Shown here one piece after another: positions 1 through 10,005 of a DNA stretch of 64,000 nucleotides (the stretch's first letter is position 1; every line of letters begins with the position of its first letter). Position numbers and translations under genes: made by a program. Under the pieces are notes generated by a model, which was not told the origin of the DNA, ran no database searches, and worked only from the letters and a program-made list of their open reading frames with translations. Origin of the DNA: Klebsormidium nitens (Eukaryota; Streptophyta; Klebsormidiophyceae; Klebsormidiales; Klebsormidiaceae); the NCBI GenBank assembly GCA_000708835.1, contig DF237086.1:1-64000 (forward strand), read 5' to 3'.

Positions 1-319
1 TTCCTTGGAAACCCAGGTTATCTTCGAACATTGGCTTGCTGTCCTGGGCAGCAGCGCGTTCGCAAACATTGATGATCCCTTCATCGGACGGCAATAATTA
101 CATAAAAACATTGCCAGAGATTGGATCGACGGGTGAGCGGGGTCCAAAGTTATGATAACGTACCATTGTATGTATCACGCACACCACAACGTGAGTCTGC
201 ATGAGCGTGTTCAAGTTTTCTTTCTTCTTGGCACTTGCTAAGTCTGCTTGGCGGGCGCAAGTGCAAGTCTTCTTGCAATATCCTCGATAGTCACATCGTA
301 GGAGGCCGCACGAACGAGC
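1..319. other. Upstream intergenic sequence, no gene seen
   Basis: No conserved coding block was recognised on either strand. It probably holds the promoter and 5' leader of the gene that starts at 320. A short minus-strand ORF at 98-388 overlaps that gene's first exon and resembles nothing known. Confidence 0.5.
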
Positions 320-2808
320 ATGGCGCCAAAGGAGGGCGGCAAGAAGATGGATGCGCTGGCCGCGGTCGGCAGCGTCGTGTTCAGCCAATCATATGGCGAC
401 ATTGGCCGGGTCAGTTTTAATGATGAGAAAGAAGTTCAGAGAGAAGAATAGAAATGAAGTAAATAGAAATTCCGGTTTTCAGGGTGCGGGGCGAAAGAAG
501 AGTTAACTTTTACCTTCCAATGCTTCATATAAGGTGGTGTTGGATTGGCTGAGTGTGAGCCACATTATGCAATTTTGAACGAAGCAGTAAGCAGGGATGG
601 AGAAAAGCTGTCTTACTCTGAAGCTCTTGCTGTTCTCTGAGTACATCCTCTTGCAAGCATCCTTCGGTTTGAATTAGACAGGGCAGCTTGAACATCAGTT
701 AGTTCAAACTTGAATCCACACTCCAAATATCAGTTGTGTTTTTACTTGTAGAATTGCGCCGTATCTGTCATAAACAGGTTGCTTGGGAGGAACTGTAGAG
801 AGTACACAGCAGCAACCATGCAAAACCTTTTACTTTTGCATGAGGCAGCAGCTCAACAAATCTTGATTTCAACATCGGACAACCATATTCGGTGCAGGAG
901 CTGCTGCAGTATCTGAAGGACGCCATGACGGAGGGGATGAGCCCGGTAGACATGGCTCTGCCGCTGCACCGGGCCATCCAGTCAATCACGAACGGGATGG
1001 TGGATCGACGGGTGCATATTCGGGAAAGAGGGTTGGCAAATGCCCAAGCAGCTCTGACTGAGGCAGCCAGCAATTCAGTCGGCAAGCAAAAGGTAGGTGA
1101 AAGCCTGCATGCTATCCACCTTTCAAACAACTGGTGTGCCTGTGTGCATGTGCGCGATTGGCTTGAAGTAGACGCAGTGAGGGAGGTGAGGGAGGTGAAG
1201 GAGCTGTGCTGATGCAGCTCATATGTTCTCACATGAAGCAGTGTACATACGCAAAAGTGATCTTTGAATTTCGCATTGGTTTCTGAAAGAAGCTGGAAGC
1301 ATAATCTATGCTTGGATATAAGCAATGGAGCATCTTCAGTAGGTTGCATCTGCGTGAAGACGTGTGACATCCTTCAGAGGAAGAGATTGTAGGTCTGATC
1401 CTACTTGCACTTGATTGTAACATTCATTGTCAGCCGCCTTTCTGAGGCAGCTCCCTCAGGTTTTACTTCTAATGATAAGACTGAGAGCGTTTGTCTGTTT
1501 CTTCGCAGACATTCCTGGAGACCCTCAGTGTGTTCATCCGGCTGGAGAAGGGCACACTTGCAAGCCGGCTGCACGAGCTCCAGAAACTTCTTGGGTACCT
1601 CCTGAGCACCGCTATCTCAGACGCAGCAGCTAAAAGCACAAAACGGAAGAGAGATGTTGACGAGGACGACGAGGCTGCTGGCAAGGGGCCGTCGAAGGGA
1701 GCAATGCATGAGAGCATGGGGGTTGGGAAAAGCAAGGAGCAGAGAACGGCAGCGGGAAATTCTGGTCAAAGTAAGGGGCGTGTGAGAGCTAGGGCCACTC
1801 GAAAAAGTTTGCGCAGGAAAGCTGCTGACCAAGGTAAATGATCTCGACAATCACGCATTTTTCTATATTGCTTATGCTGGAAAGACGCCGTTCTGTGCGG
1901 AGTAATTCTGCGGGTTCATTCATGAATACATACGAATACATACACTCTTCAGGGCGTTGTTCTTGCGCATAGCTTTGTGTCCCACTGTAGAAGGGGCTTG
2001 TCAGTCCGCAGCTAGATGCTACTCAAGGATCACGGCCCTTCGAAGCTTCATGTTTAGCGACGAATGCCAAGCATGCATCTGGCTGGTTACCCATTTCGTT
2101 GACCTGTGATTTGCTGTGCTAGACAGCAAACGTCCAATCCGCTTTCGAGCAGAAAGCGTTCTTGGGCATGCGACCTGCAGCATGTCGGTTCTTGAAGAAA
2201 CTTAAGGACACTTCAGCTGCTGTGTGCTCCAATGCCTTATCAAAACGACTTCAGCTCATCCTCTTCAGGGCACAGTCAAGATCGTTGGGCACTTGAATCA
2301 AGGAAAACCCTTTCAGAAGTGAGGCGGCAGAGAAGGATGTTAGACCACCGGATTTTGAGCATGCTCCTCAACTTGTAGACGAGTTTTGAGTGTTGTTTTT
2401 TTCACTGCAGACATGGAAGGCGTCCTGCTCACTCTGCTGAGAGTGGCAACAGCTCAAGAGTCACTTCCAGACTATCTGCAGGACACGGCATCCAGTGGAC
2501 CATTGAGTAAGGATGCGTCTCCTTTTGCGCTGGTTGAGGTGTGTTGACAAGATTTGATGCATTGAAGTCCGGTTATCCTTGTACCAATGTCTTGAATCCA
2601 TCTGCTCCTGTTTCTTGGTTTGCTTGTTTCTGCTGAGGCCTCGGTCTTGCACTTGAGGACAGCCAGAGTTGACAAGAGCATCTGTGCCAGATGATATGCG
2701 CATCTAAGATAGCTTGTTGTTAGGTTTGGTTCACAACTATATTAGGTCGTTGGCTCAAGCCCATCTTCCCATGCATGCATTGCAGATATTGCCGAGATCT
2801 TCATGTAG
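320..2808 (+). CDS. Unrecognised helical protein with basic nuclear-type motifs, 5-exon model
   Basis: Exon model: 320-409, 898-1092, 1509-1833, 2411-2506, 2786-2808. It totals 729 nt, closes in frame and encodes 242 aa. The ATG sits in good context (GAGCATGGCGCC). Donors are GTCAGT, GTAGGT, GTAAAT and GTAAGG; acceptors are pyrimidine-rich and end in GCAG. The protein starts MAPKEGGKKMDALAAVGSVV, then has leucine-rich amphipathic stretches (ELLQYLKDAM, LHELQKLLGYLLSTAI), a basic cluster STKRKRD near residues 138-144 followed by an acidic run, a second basic cluster RKSLRRK near residue 195, and a final helical exon MEGVLLTLLRVA. Nuclear location is inferred from the basic clusters. I do not recognise the family. 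The 23-nt last exon rests only on phase and an in-frame TAG; the true 3' end could lie elsewhere. Introns are 0.3-0.6 kb. Confidence 0.6.
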
Positions 2809-5727
2809 CATAAAAAGAGCTTTGTGGCAACTAATTGAGAATAGGTCAGCCTATGCGGAAGAATGTCAGAGGTGCAGTGGTGCTTTCTTGTAACATAGAA
2901 CCTTCTAAAGAGACAAGCCTTCCTGTTGCCAATGTATATCTACCTCTGCTTACACCCTACATTCAAGAGAGGCGGCAGTCTTAAGTTCGTGGGCCTCTGA
3001 ACAAGCATGAACGGACTTTGATATCAGATGCTCGTGGTTCAAGTTCGCATTGAACCTACATGCCGTGTGCAGATATATACACTTGGACGCAGAACATGCT
3101 GCAATTAGATATCAATCAGAAGTCAACACGTTGGGTGTCGGTTCAGAGCCTTCAATTGTACGATCGGTAATTAACAGGAGACTAATCTGCATCGAGCTCG
3201 GATGGACTCATGAACTAATCCATGCACGACTGATGTCAGACATAAGATGACCATTTTGTATCACTAGAGGATGACCAAGGCTTTTCTACTTGACACAAGC
3301 TGTGTTACAATTGTCCAAGGATGCCGAAGTGATTACAAACGGAGATGAGCCTTCTCTATGCTGGCAAGGTTGCTAGCCTTTGTCTCACAACCGATCCTTT
3401 GATAGCTGGGACTCTTCAGCTTGCTACACAATACCAGTGCAAGCTCACAAGATACAAATGCTCTGTGTCCCCTGCATTTCTGCTTGGGCACCAACCAGCT
3501 TCGTATTCGCGCCTGCCCAAATACCCATTCCCCTACGATCCCTCGTAGGCAAGACAACCGGGTCTCCTTGACGCTTGCAATATCATCATGTAATCCGCTC
3601 ATCAAACGCAATCCGAGGATCCCAAATGGAAGTGCTTCTAGCGACATGCAATCTCAATCCTACGCGCCGACTCGTTGACAGTACGTTAAATCCATAGAGA
3701 GCATGCCCTGCACTTAGATCCATAATATCGTGTCCGCTTGCACACCTGGTGGATCTTAGGCCGCATTTGCATTTGTCGGTAGTGGTACGTCGGCTGCGCA
3801 GTCGCCCTGGCATTTCAGCTTCTCTACTACTGGCCTCTAGATCCAAACAAAGTTTTCTACAGAATCTCTTCCAATTTCAAACCTGTCAGTATACGTTTCC
3901 CTAATTTCTTCGCCGTTTGACACGAAGAGGAGCTCCCTTGATCCTAGACCATCGATGGAGTAAGCTAGATTCAAGCTTTTCCGGAGTCCGTTTCTCATCA
4001 AGAGAAACGGACTCATGTTCCAATTGTACCACTGCTTTGTGTTTCATTGTATCTTACCTGGTGAGTCCGCTTATCCATTCATTGGCCCATGAAGGCTTCA
4101 ATGTTCTTCAAGCTCTATGAAAAACGAAGAATCAGCCAGCTCTATTTGCCTCGTTATATGTGTCTGCCCTCTCAGATCTCAGATTCTCCTGGCTATTGTG
4201 AATCACTGCACCGCAAAGATGTCCTCTAATCTTCGAAGCTGTCAAGTTCCAAGCAGTTCCATACTTCGATCAGTCCCCTCCCAGAGCAACTTGCTTGGTG
4301 TCTGCTTGTCTCGAAAGTCCTGCAAATCTCGAAGGACTTGGGATCCAGAAGGCCTGAACTTCTGCCACTTAAAGTAGTTTCGATTTTGCAGAAAGACAAG
4401 TAGCACTCTGCCTCTTTGCATGATGGATTCTTTGCTACAGCTATCGAAGCTGCCTCCTGTGCCTGACCAAGGAGCTGCAACCTGATTGGTGACCTGCCTT
4501 TGAACTTTCTGCAAGAATAATAAGTAGCCCCTGGAGCGGTCTTTGCAGGCAGCTGTAGTGGCTATCCTCTGACTATCTACAGTTCTACAGGTCCTCTGAG
4601 ATTAGAATCAGCCCCAAACTCTGTGGCAATCACTGGAGATCACCTGACTGCACTTTCTGCACAACACACACACAGGCTCTGGAGCACAAACTAATTTACG
4701 CCTGATTGGCTCACTAGGAAGCAAGCACTTCTGCTCAAACTTCGTGGCTTCATCTTCAGATGAAAGAATCCTGACTTGCGCACTGCCATGCACGATGTGC
4801 AGCGAGAGCTCTGCAGCTCGTCGTCTCTGCATTTCGTCCTGCTCATCGAGCGCCTTTCGAGCGCCCCCCGCTCACTTTGCAAGCGCAATTGTAGCTGCAA
4901 TCCCAGTGCTTGACTTGCTTGCAAGTATCTGAGACACCAGCAGCGCTGACCCGGGGCGCAAAGCACTGCTTTACGGCGACGCCTGTAGGTGGATGTGCCA
5001 GGAGCTGGTCGCCAAAACTTCTGGTTCTGGAGCAGAGATACCGGCCGGTAGAGAGAAAGACCGTCAATTAATTCTACCAGCTAAGCTGGTTTTTCTTCAG
5101 TATATTAGCGTTTTTGTTCAAAGCGTATGAGTATATAGCTTATGCTTAGCAGAGCAGTAGACGTTACCTATCGTCCGACTTGTCAGCGTACCTATGTGCG
5201 TATACGGTATAACCAGTTACATACGTATAACGTTAGGTTGTATACTACCGGGCGCGCGCGCGAGGATTTAACGACGTCCGTACTGTTTTTTTCAACTTCC
5301 GTATTAACGTCATCGATGACGTACATTGTAAGACTAGCAAAGATACGTAGTACGTACCTACGTCGGGGCAAATGCACGCTAGCTAGCTAGACGAAGTTGA
5401 ACTTGAAGTTGAAGCATGCACTAGGCATCCAACGCTCTTGCGTAACCTGCATGGTCAGCGTCAACCAAGGCCAGCTAGACAGGGAGGGAGTCCACCTGCT
5501 CAGACTGTCAAAGTTAACCCGGTACTTTAAACGTTGTTTCAGCTTTCCACCTCAGGTCTACGTGCTGATCAACCCATGCCTTTGTCTTTGATGCGCACGG
5601 GCTGCAACTTATAAGTTATAGTTCTAAGAGAAGTGTCCATCATTGTCAACAGCTGCGCTCCCGACTGAGTAGTAAGGACCAGGTTCACTTCAAAGTTGGA
5701 AGAGACTAGCTCGTCTGATCAATTTCA
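2809..5727. other. Intergenic region with weak minus-strand coding traces
   Basis: No complete gene could be built. Minus-strand ORFs at 4226-4514 and 4608-4832 have protein-like composition and are listed separately. From about 5100 to 5400 the sequence is rich in short palindromic ACGTA/TACGT words, with no coding signal. Confidence 0.5.
4608..4832 (-). CDS. Possible exon or gene fragment with Cys-rich end, unrecognised
   Basis: A minus-strand open frame with an ATG at 4832 reads MQRRRAAELSLHIVHGSAQV and later has paired cysteines (VCAPEPVCVLCRKC), which could be part of a zinc-binding site. The frame is open a little upstream (KALDEQDE before the Met), and a CAG|GTGATC donor-like site follows the last cysteines at about 4632. 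Separate minus-strand frames at 4226-4514 (LLGQAQEAASIAVAKNP) might be another exon, but I could not join them in phase to a known fold. A cereblon-type CULT domain was considered because of the CxxC spacing, but its other signature residues were not found. This could be a degraded gene or chance. Confidence 0.22.
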   Translation of the reverse strand: MQRRRAAELSLHIVHGSAQVRILSSEDEATKFEQKCLLPSEPIRRKLVCAPEPVCVLCRKCSQVISSDCHRVWG

Positions 5728-8700
5728 ATGTCCGCCTCGCGTCTCCCTTTCTCCTCATGTCAATTCAGCAGCCATCACCTGCCATCTTGCAGCGGCATTG
5801 AAGGTGAGATACACGCTGATTTTCTCCAGACTCGACTCACTGATTCAAGCGCACTAGCCCTTTTCTTGCAGAAGCAAGGATCAGAAGGCCTCGGTGAATG
5901 TTTTTGTGCAAAATGCTGTCTTAAAACAATGTGGAGGAGCTCCTCTAGGCTTGGGAAGCTGTCACGAACATCTTATGCGCAGAGGGATCACCTTTTGAAG
6001 ATCCTCTGTGTCAGTAGAATTGCCAAGTAGATCTGCAAAGAACCTTAACACCACCCTTTCATCAATCTTGTATGAGTCTCAATCCATGCATGAGGACTGT
6101 CACGAGCTCAGGAGCCGCTTGGAGCAGAGAATGATCACTATCATAGACTGCCCCAGGTTATGGTTCTTTAGATCTTTGCCCTCGAAGGATTGGCTTCCTC
6201 ACAAACTTCTTTGATGACTATCAACGATGACTTTGCAGTGCTTTTGCAGGTTACAGAGGCAGACCGCTCGCAGAGTACAGGAACTAGGGTGGGGCCAAAT
6301 GGGGAATGTATTCAGTAGGTCATTACATACAATATAGTCCCCCTGTTCCATTCGTCTGAAGGTCGAGACCTGCAAAGAGATCTGCTGCCTGCAGCCAGGT
6401 TGCACACCAAGAAAGTACTGCTCCTTTCAGTCGTTGGCCGTCACTAGCCCCTCTCTTGCTGACAAGCTATTAGCCCCTTTCTTGCTGACAAGCTAACTAG
6501 CCCCTGTCTTGCTGATCCAATACTGCACAAGGCTCAATGGCTGATGCTTCCAAGCTGCGGTTTCTGTCAGTGGATTGTCAAGGAAACTGTTTTTGTTTTT
6601 CCAGATCGGCAGCTGGAGGATGGGAAGTTGAAAGAGATGGCAGACCGTGTCTTCTACGAGACAGCTGATGCGAACAAGGACGGTGAGACCGAGCAACGTT
6701 GCTGTGAACAATGTTGCCCCTTCTCGTGAAAGAGAAAGCTGCTGCAGAATTGCGTCAAGTAAAAAACTGCTTGGGAGAGTAAAAGCTCCCAACAGAAAAG
6801 CTGATTCTCTTCTGGAGATTAAGGACCTTGTCCCCACTCTCTGGTATGTGTTGAGCCTGAGATGAGATGCTTGTACCGGTGCAGAACAGGGAGTTCCTTC
6901 CGGAACCTGTTCACCGTATCCCTCTGAAAAAAGCCATTTCAAAGCTTATCTGACAGCTGCTTTCGCCCCCTTCAGGAAAGCTGGACATCATGGAGCTGTA
7001 CACAGCAGTGCTCCTCTTCTATAAGTGAGCCCTTTTGGAACTTTTTTCGTCGTCCTTTCTGCTAGGCTACTTGTGCGAAAGGAGGTTACTGATACTAAAG
7101 TTTCGGCACGAGATGACTTGAAAGTCGTTCTAAAGCATATTTACTAGTGGGCCCTGAAGCTTATGAAGGAATCCCGCACAATGACTGCTCGGTTGTCCAT
7201 ACGGAAAGACATTAAACGGAGCGACATGTCTTCAGAGAAAACTCAGGATCACGCCATCCAATCCGTGCCAAATATACCTAGACAAACTCCGCGTTGTCTG
7301 CAGAGTCGGGTGTTTCTATGTGGTTTAAACGCCAAAAACCAGCTGGAATCATCAGCAGGTTAACAACAGAATCCAAAAATGCCACGAGGAGCAAATCCTG
7401 AGAGACGATTTCAAGAGTTCCGCAACTCTTCATCATTCGCACAGACTTGAGAGCAGGTTTGTGTGTCTCATCCAGACCTGATTGGCGTCTTCTGATGCAA
7501 AGAAACGATTTCAGATCTGTTTTACTGGTGCAGTGACCTCAACAAGAAGCTTCCTGGCCCGCACAACGACCCGCCCAGTAGGCAGAAGGTCGCAGAAATG
7601 ATGAAGGTGGGCTTGTTTGAGGGCCGTTCCTCTTGTTCGCAAGCTTGTCACTTTGAGTCTCGAAAGACAGCCAGTAAAAAGTAATAAAGCACATTTCCAC
7701 CCAGTAGGCAGAAGGTCACAGAAACGATGGAGGTGGGCCAGTTTCAGACCAACCTGAGTCGCTTCTCCGGAGAGCCGTTCCTTTTTTGTGAGGAAGATTG
7801 TCGAGTGTTTCGGAAGACACCCAGTGAATATTCAGAGAGCATCGTTCTGGAACCGTTATCGAACTTCACACGTTTGCTTTTTGGTGGAGTCATCATTCCG
7901 TTACGAATAGCATAGCCTGAGCATAGTTGATCGTTTTTGGTGTATTTGACATTTCAAACAAGCTTCTGAGCAGAGTTGATTAGGGCATATGAAGGTAGAG
8001 TTGCCTTTCTCCCCAAGAGCCCTCGTTTGGCAGTTTGCCGCCAACTCAATGTTCCCCTTCGGTCTCTGAAGCAACTATTCATCCTGAACCCTGTACAGTA
8101 GACTTTTTCACACATCGTAATTTTTGAATAGCGATCCCTGCTCAATTTAATTGAATTGACGCGTCCTCCGTTCCCATACGTTCCACGTCATCTAATCGCA
8201 ACCAAGGACGGACCCGATGCTCCAATCTCCACGTTGCGAGTTGTACTGAATCCCTGAAACTAACTTAGGAAACGGTGGAATAATAAGCTCGCCAGCCTAA
8301 GACGCGTGGGGTCGGTTTGGAAGTTGGGGTGGGCACGGGTGCGGAGCACACTAATTCTTTGGTTAGGATGGAAGTTTTAGTTGGAAATTATTCCTGGTTA
8401 TTATTGTTCTTGGATCAGTCCGTCGTAAAAACTCGCACCCGCCTGGCAAATGCAGAAGTTCGACCATAACGAGGACGGCCAGCTCGACCGAGAGGAGTTC
8501 ACGCAGTTCTTGAAGCTCTTCACAAAGCACGTCGCCTCGAGGGTGGGCCAACAGCTCCTAATACTCTGCGTATTGACACCCCTGGTCGCGATTGCCGTCA
8601 AGCGTGGCACCCATAAGGTGCCCTACGTCGGAAAAGTGGTTGAAGTAGTGCCGGATTCGATGTTTGCACCAGCAGTTACGGGTTTAGTAGCAGTGTCGAA

Positions 8701-8728
8701 GAAAGAAATAGGGCGAAGGACGACATGA
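5728..8728 (+). CDS. EF-hand calcium-binding protein with hydrophobic C-terminal segment
   Basis: Exon model: 5728-5803, 6605-6682, 6976-7024, 7534-7606, 8456-8728. It totals 549 nt, in frame, 182 aa. EF-hand 1 loop is D47-ANKDGKLDIM-E58 and is split by an intron. EF-hand 2 loop is D95-HNEDGQLDRE-E106. Both have all canonical ligand positions, so both should bind calcium. Between them lies NDLNKKLPGPHNDPPSRQKV, a block I associate with a plant EF-hand family of unknown function (recalled Arabidopsis At1g64850-type). After EF-hand 2 comes a hydrophobic stretch, residues 126-140 (LLILCVLTPLVAIAV), possibly membrane-associated. Exon 1 is the weakest call: it was chosen for its ATG, its GTGAGA donor and the correct phase, leaving an 801-bp intron. 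The exon 4 donor region is duplicated downstream. The last intron carries a dispersed G-rich repeat. Confidence 0.75.
6445..6516 (+). repeat. Short tandem repeat, about 27 bp x 3, in EF-hand gene intron 1
   Basis: Three copies of a unit beginning TAGCCCCTNTCTTGCTGA lie head to tail at 6445, 6471 and 6498. The third is cut short. The units differ at single positions and in the last bases. Confidence 0.9.
7574..7830 (+). repeat. Tandem duplication across the exon 4 donor of the EF-hand gene
   Basis: The real exon end (CCCAGTAGGCAGAAGGTC, then GTGGGC donor at 7607) is repeated from about 7700 with an offset of about 126 bp. The copy keeps the exon-like sequence, a GAGGTGGGC decoy donor and similar downstream intron sequence (GCCGTTCCT; CGAAAGACA versus CGGAAGACA). 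Several substitutions and small length changes separate the copies. Confidence 0.85.
8285..8422 (+). repeat. Dispersed G-rich repeat, copy 1 (intron of EF-hand gene)
   Basis: The core TGGGGTGGGCACGGGTGC at about 8325 is followed by GGAGCA and then a TTAGGATGGAAGTTTTAGTT block. The same order recurs at 19.2 kb, 32.3 kb and inverted at 61.9 kb. This copy ends about 35 bp before the acceptor of exon 5. Confidence 0.7.
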
Positions 8729-10005
8729 TCACTGCGGTTGGGTGTTACTAATTGACGCCACTTGCTGCCCAGAGTGGCACGATTCGAGTGGTCTTAGCAA
8801 GGAAGTCAGGCTGGGTAGTTTAATTGCTGCTAATGTATAGCCGCTTGGCGTGCCAACATGTGCCATTGAAGCATGAACGAACTTTTCAAAGCTAGTACGG
8901 ATTATTACAGGAAACTTAGATGTAAATACACATTACGGGAAGTAGCTAAAGCTATATCAGCATGTGATTGGCAAACGCACCTACGTAGCTCATTCATGGC
9001 CCCGAGGTACGGACGTGTCAACCATGCAAGAACCTGTGTGATCAAGTCTCAATCGACTTCGAGATCACATATTTGTATTGCATATCTTGCAACTCATGCA
9101 AGCTCAAAGTAACACCGATGTACTAATTCGCCATTGTATATATGCATGCACGGGGCTATATGATTTGGCCCACGATTATATAAGTTACATTCAATTGCAC
9201 GTAAATGATCGAATGCAATCAAAATTACCACGTGTGCTTACATCCGGCTCAATATAATTTAAATTCACGCCTGGCAGGCGCATGTGGTGCACGGCTAGTA
9301 CGTCGAGCTCGACAATGGTGAGCGATAAGAGGCGATTTCATGATTAGCTAGGTGCCAGCAGATATATCATGTACAACTTGAGAATTTGACCCCCTAAGTA
9401 CGCATTTCTTGATCAACAAAGTACGTTCCGGTAAGAGCTTGAGTCCAACCTAGGTGCGACGGTGGCAAGATTTTACAGAGTTGGACTACCAGGATTAGCA
9501 TTTCGGCTACTGAATAAGTTCATACACGAGCAAATATTGCACATAACCTCAATTTGATCATAGAGAATGAATACCCGTCACTTCAATTGGAACAAACGAA
9601 AATCTATTATGGTCGCCTCCATCTCAACTGCATGTCAACATAGAAACTCGCGTAGAAACTCTCAAAGCGAACCCGCTCGATCATTCATTTCCGGAGTTGT
9701 AAGCCGTCCTCTGCTGTCAGTAACTTGGGACACTTGGGCTTCTCGTCAGCAGCCATTGAGCCTGCAAAGCACGAGGAGACTGTTGAAACGTCTGCCAGTT
9801 CGTGCAACAGAGGACTTCACAAATTGGAAGCAGGCAAAGTGACCTTCCACCGCAACTTTAACAAGGTTATTTTTGAGGCCGGACCAATAATCAGATGAAT
9901 CTTTTCATGAACTCAGATTTGAAACGAGTCGGAAGTGCAGAACCGATCGAGAACAAGAAGCGATGCATAGAACCATCCAATCCACTATCCCGCAAACGCG
10001 AACCT
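8729..10005. other. AT-rich intergenic region between convergent gene ends
   Basis: No coding block was recognised. The sequence is AT-rich with short palindromes (for example TATATATGCATGCA near 9137). It separates the 3' ends of the EF-hand gene (+) and the DWARF27 gene (-). Confidence 0.55.

Noticed and set aside
4226-4832. Cereblon-type CULT domain gene on the minus strand
   Set aside because: Only a CxxC-like pattern fits. The Tyr-Val-Asn, His-Gly-Tyr and Trp signatures expected downstream were not found.
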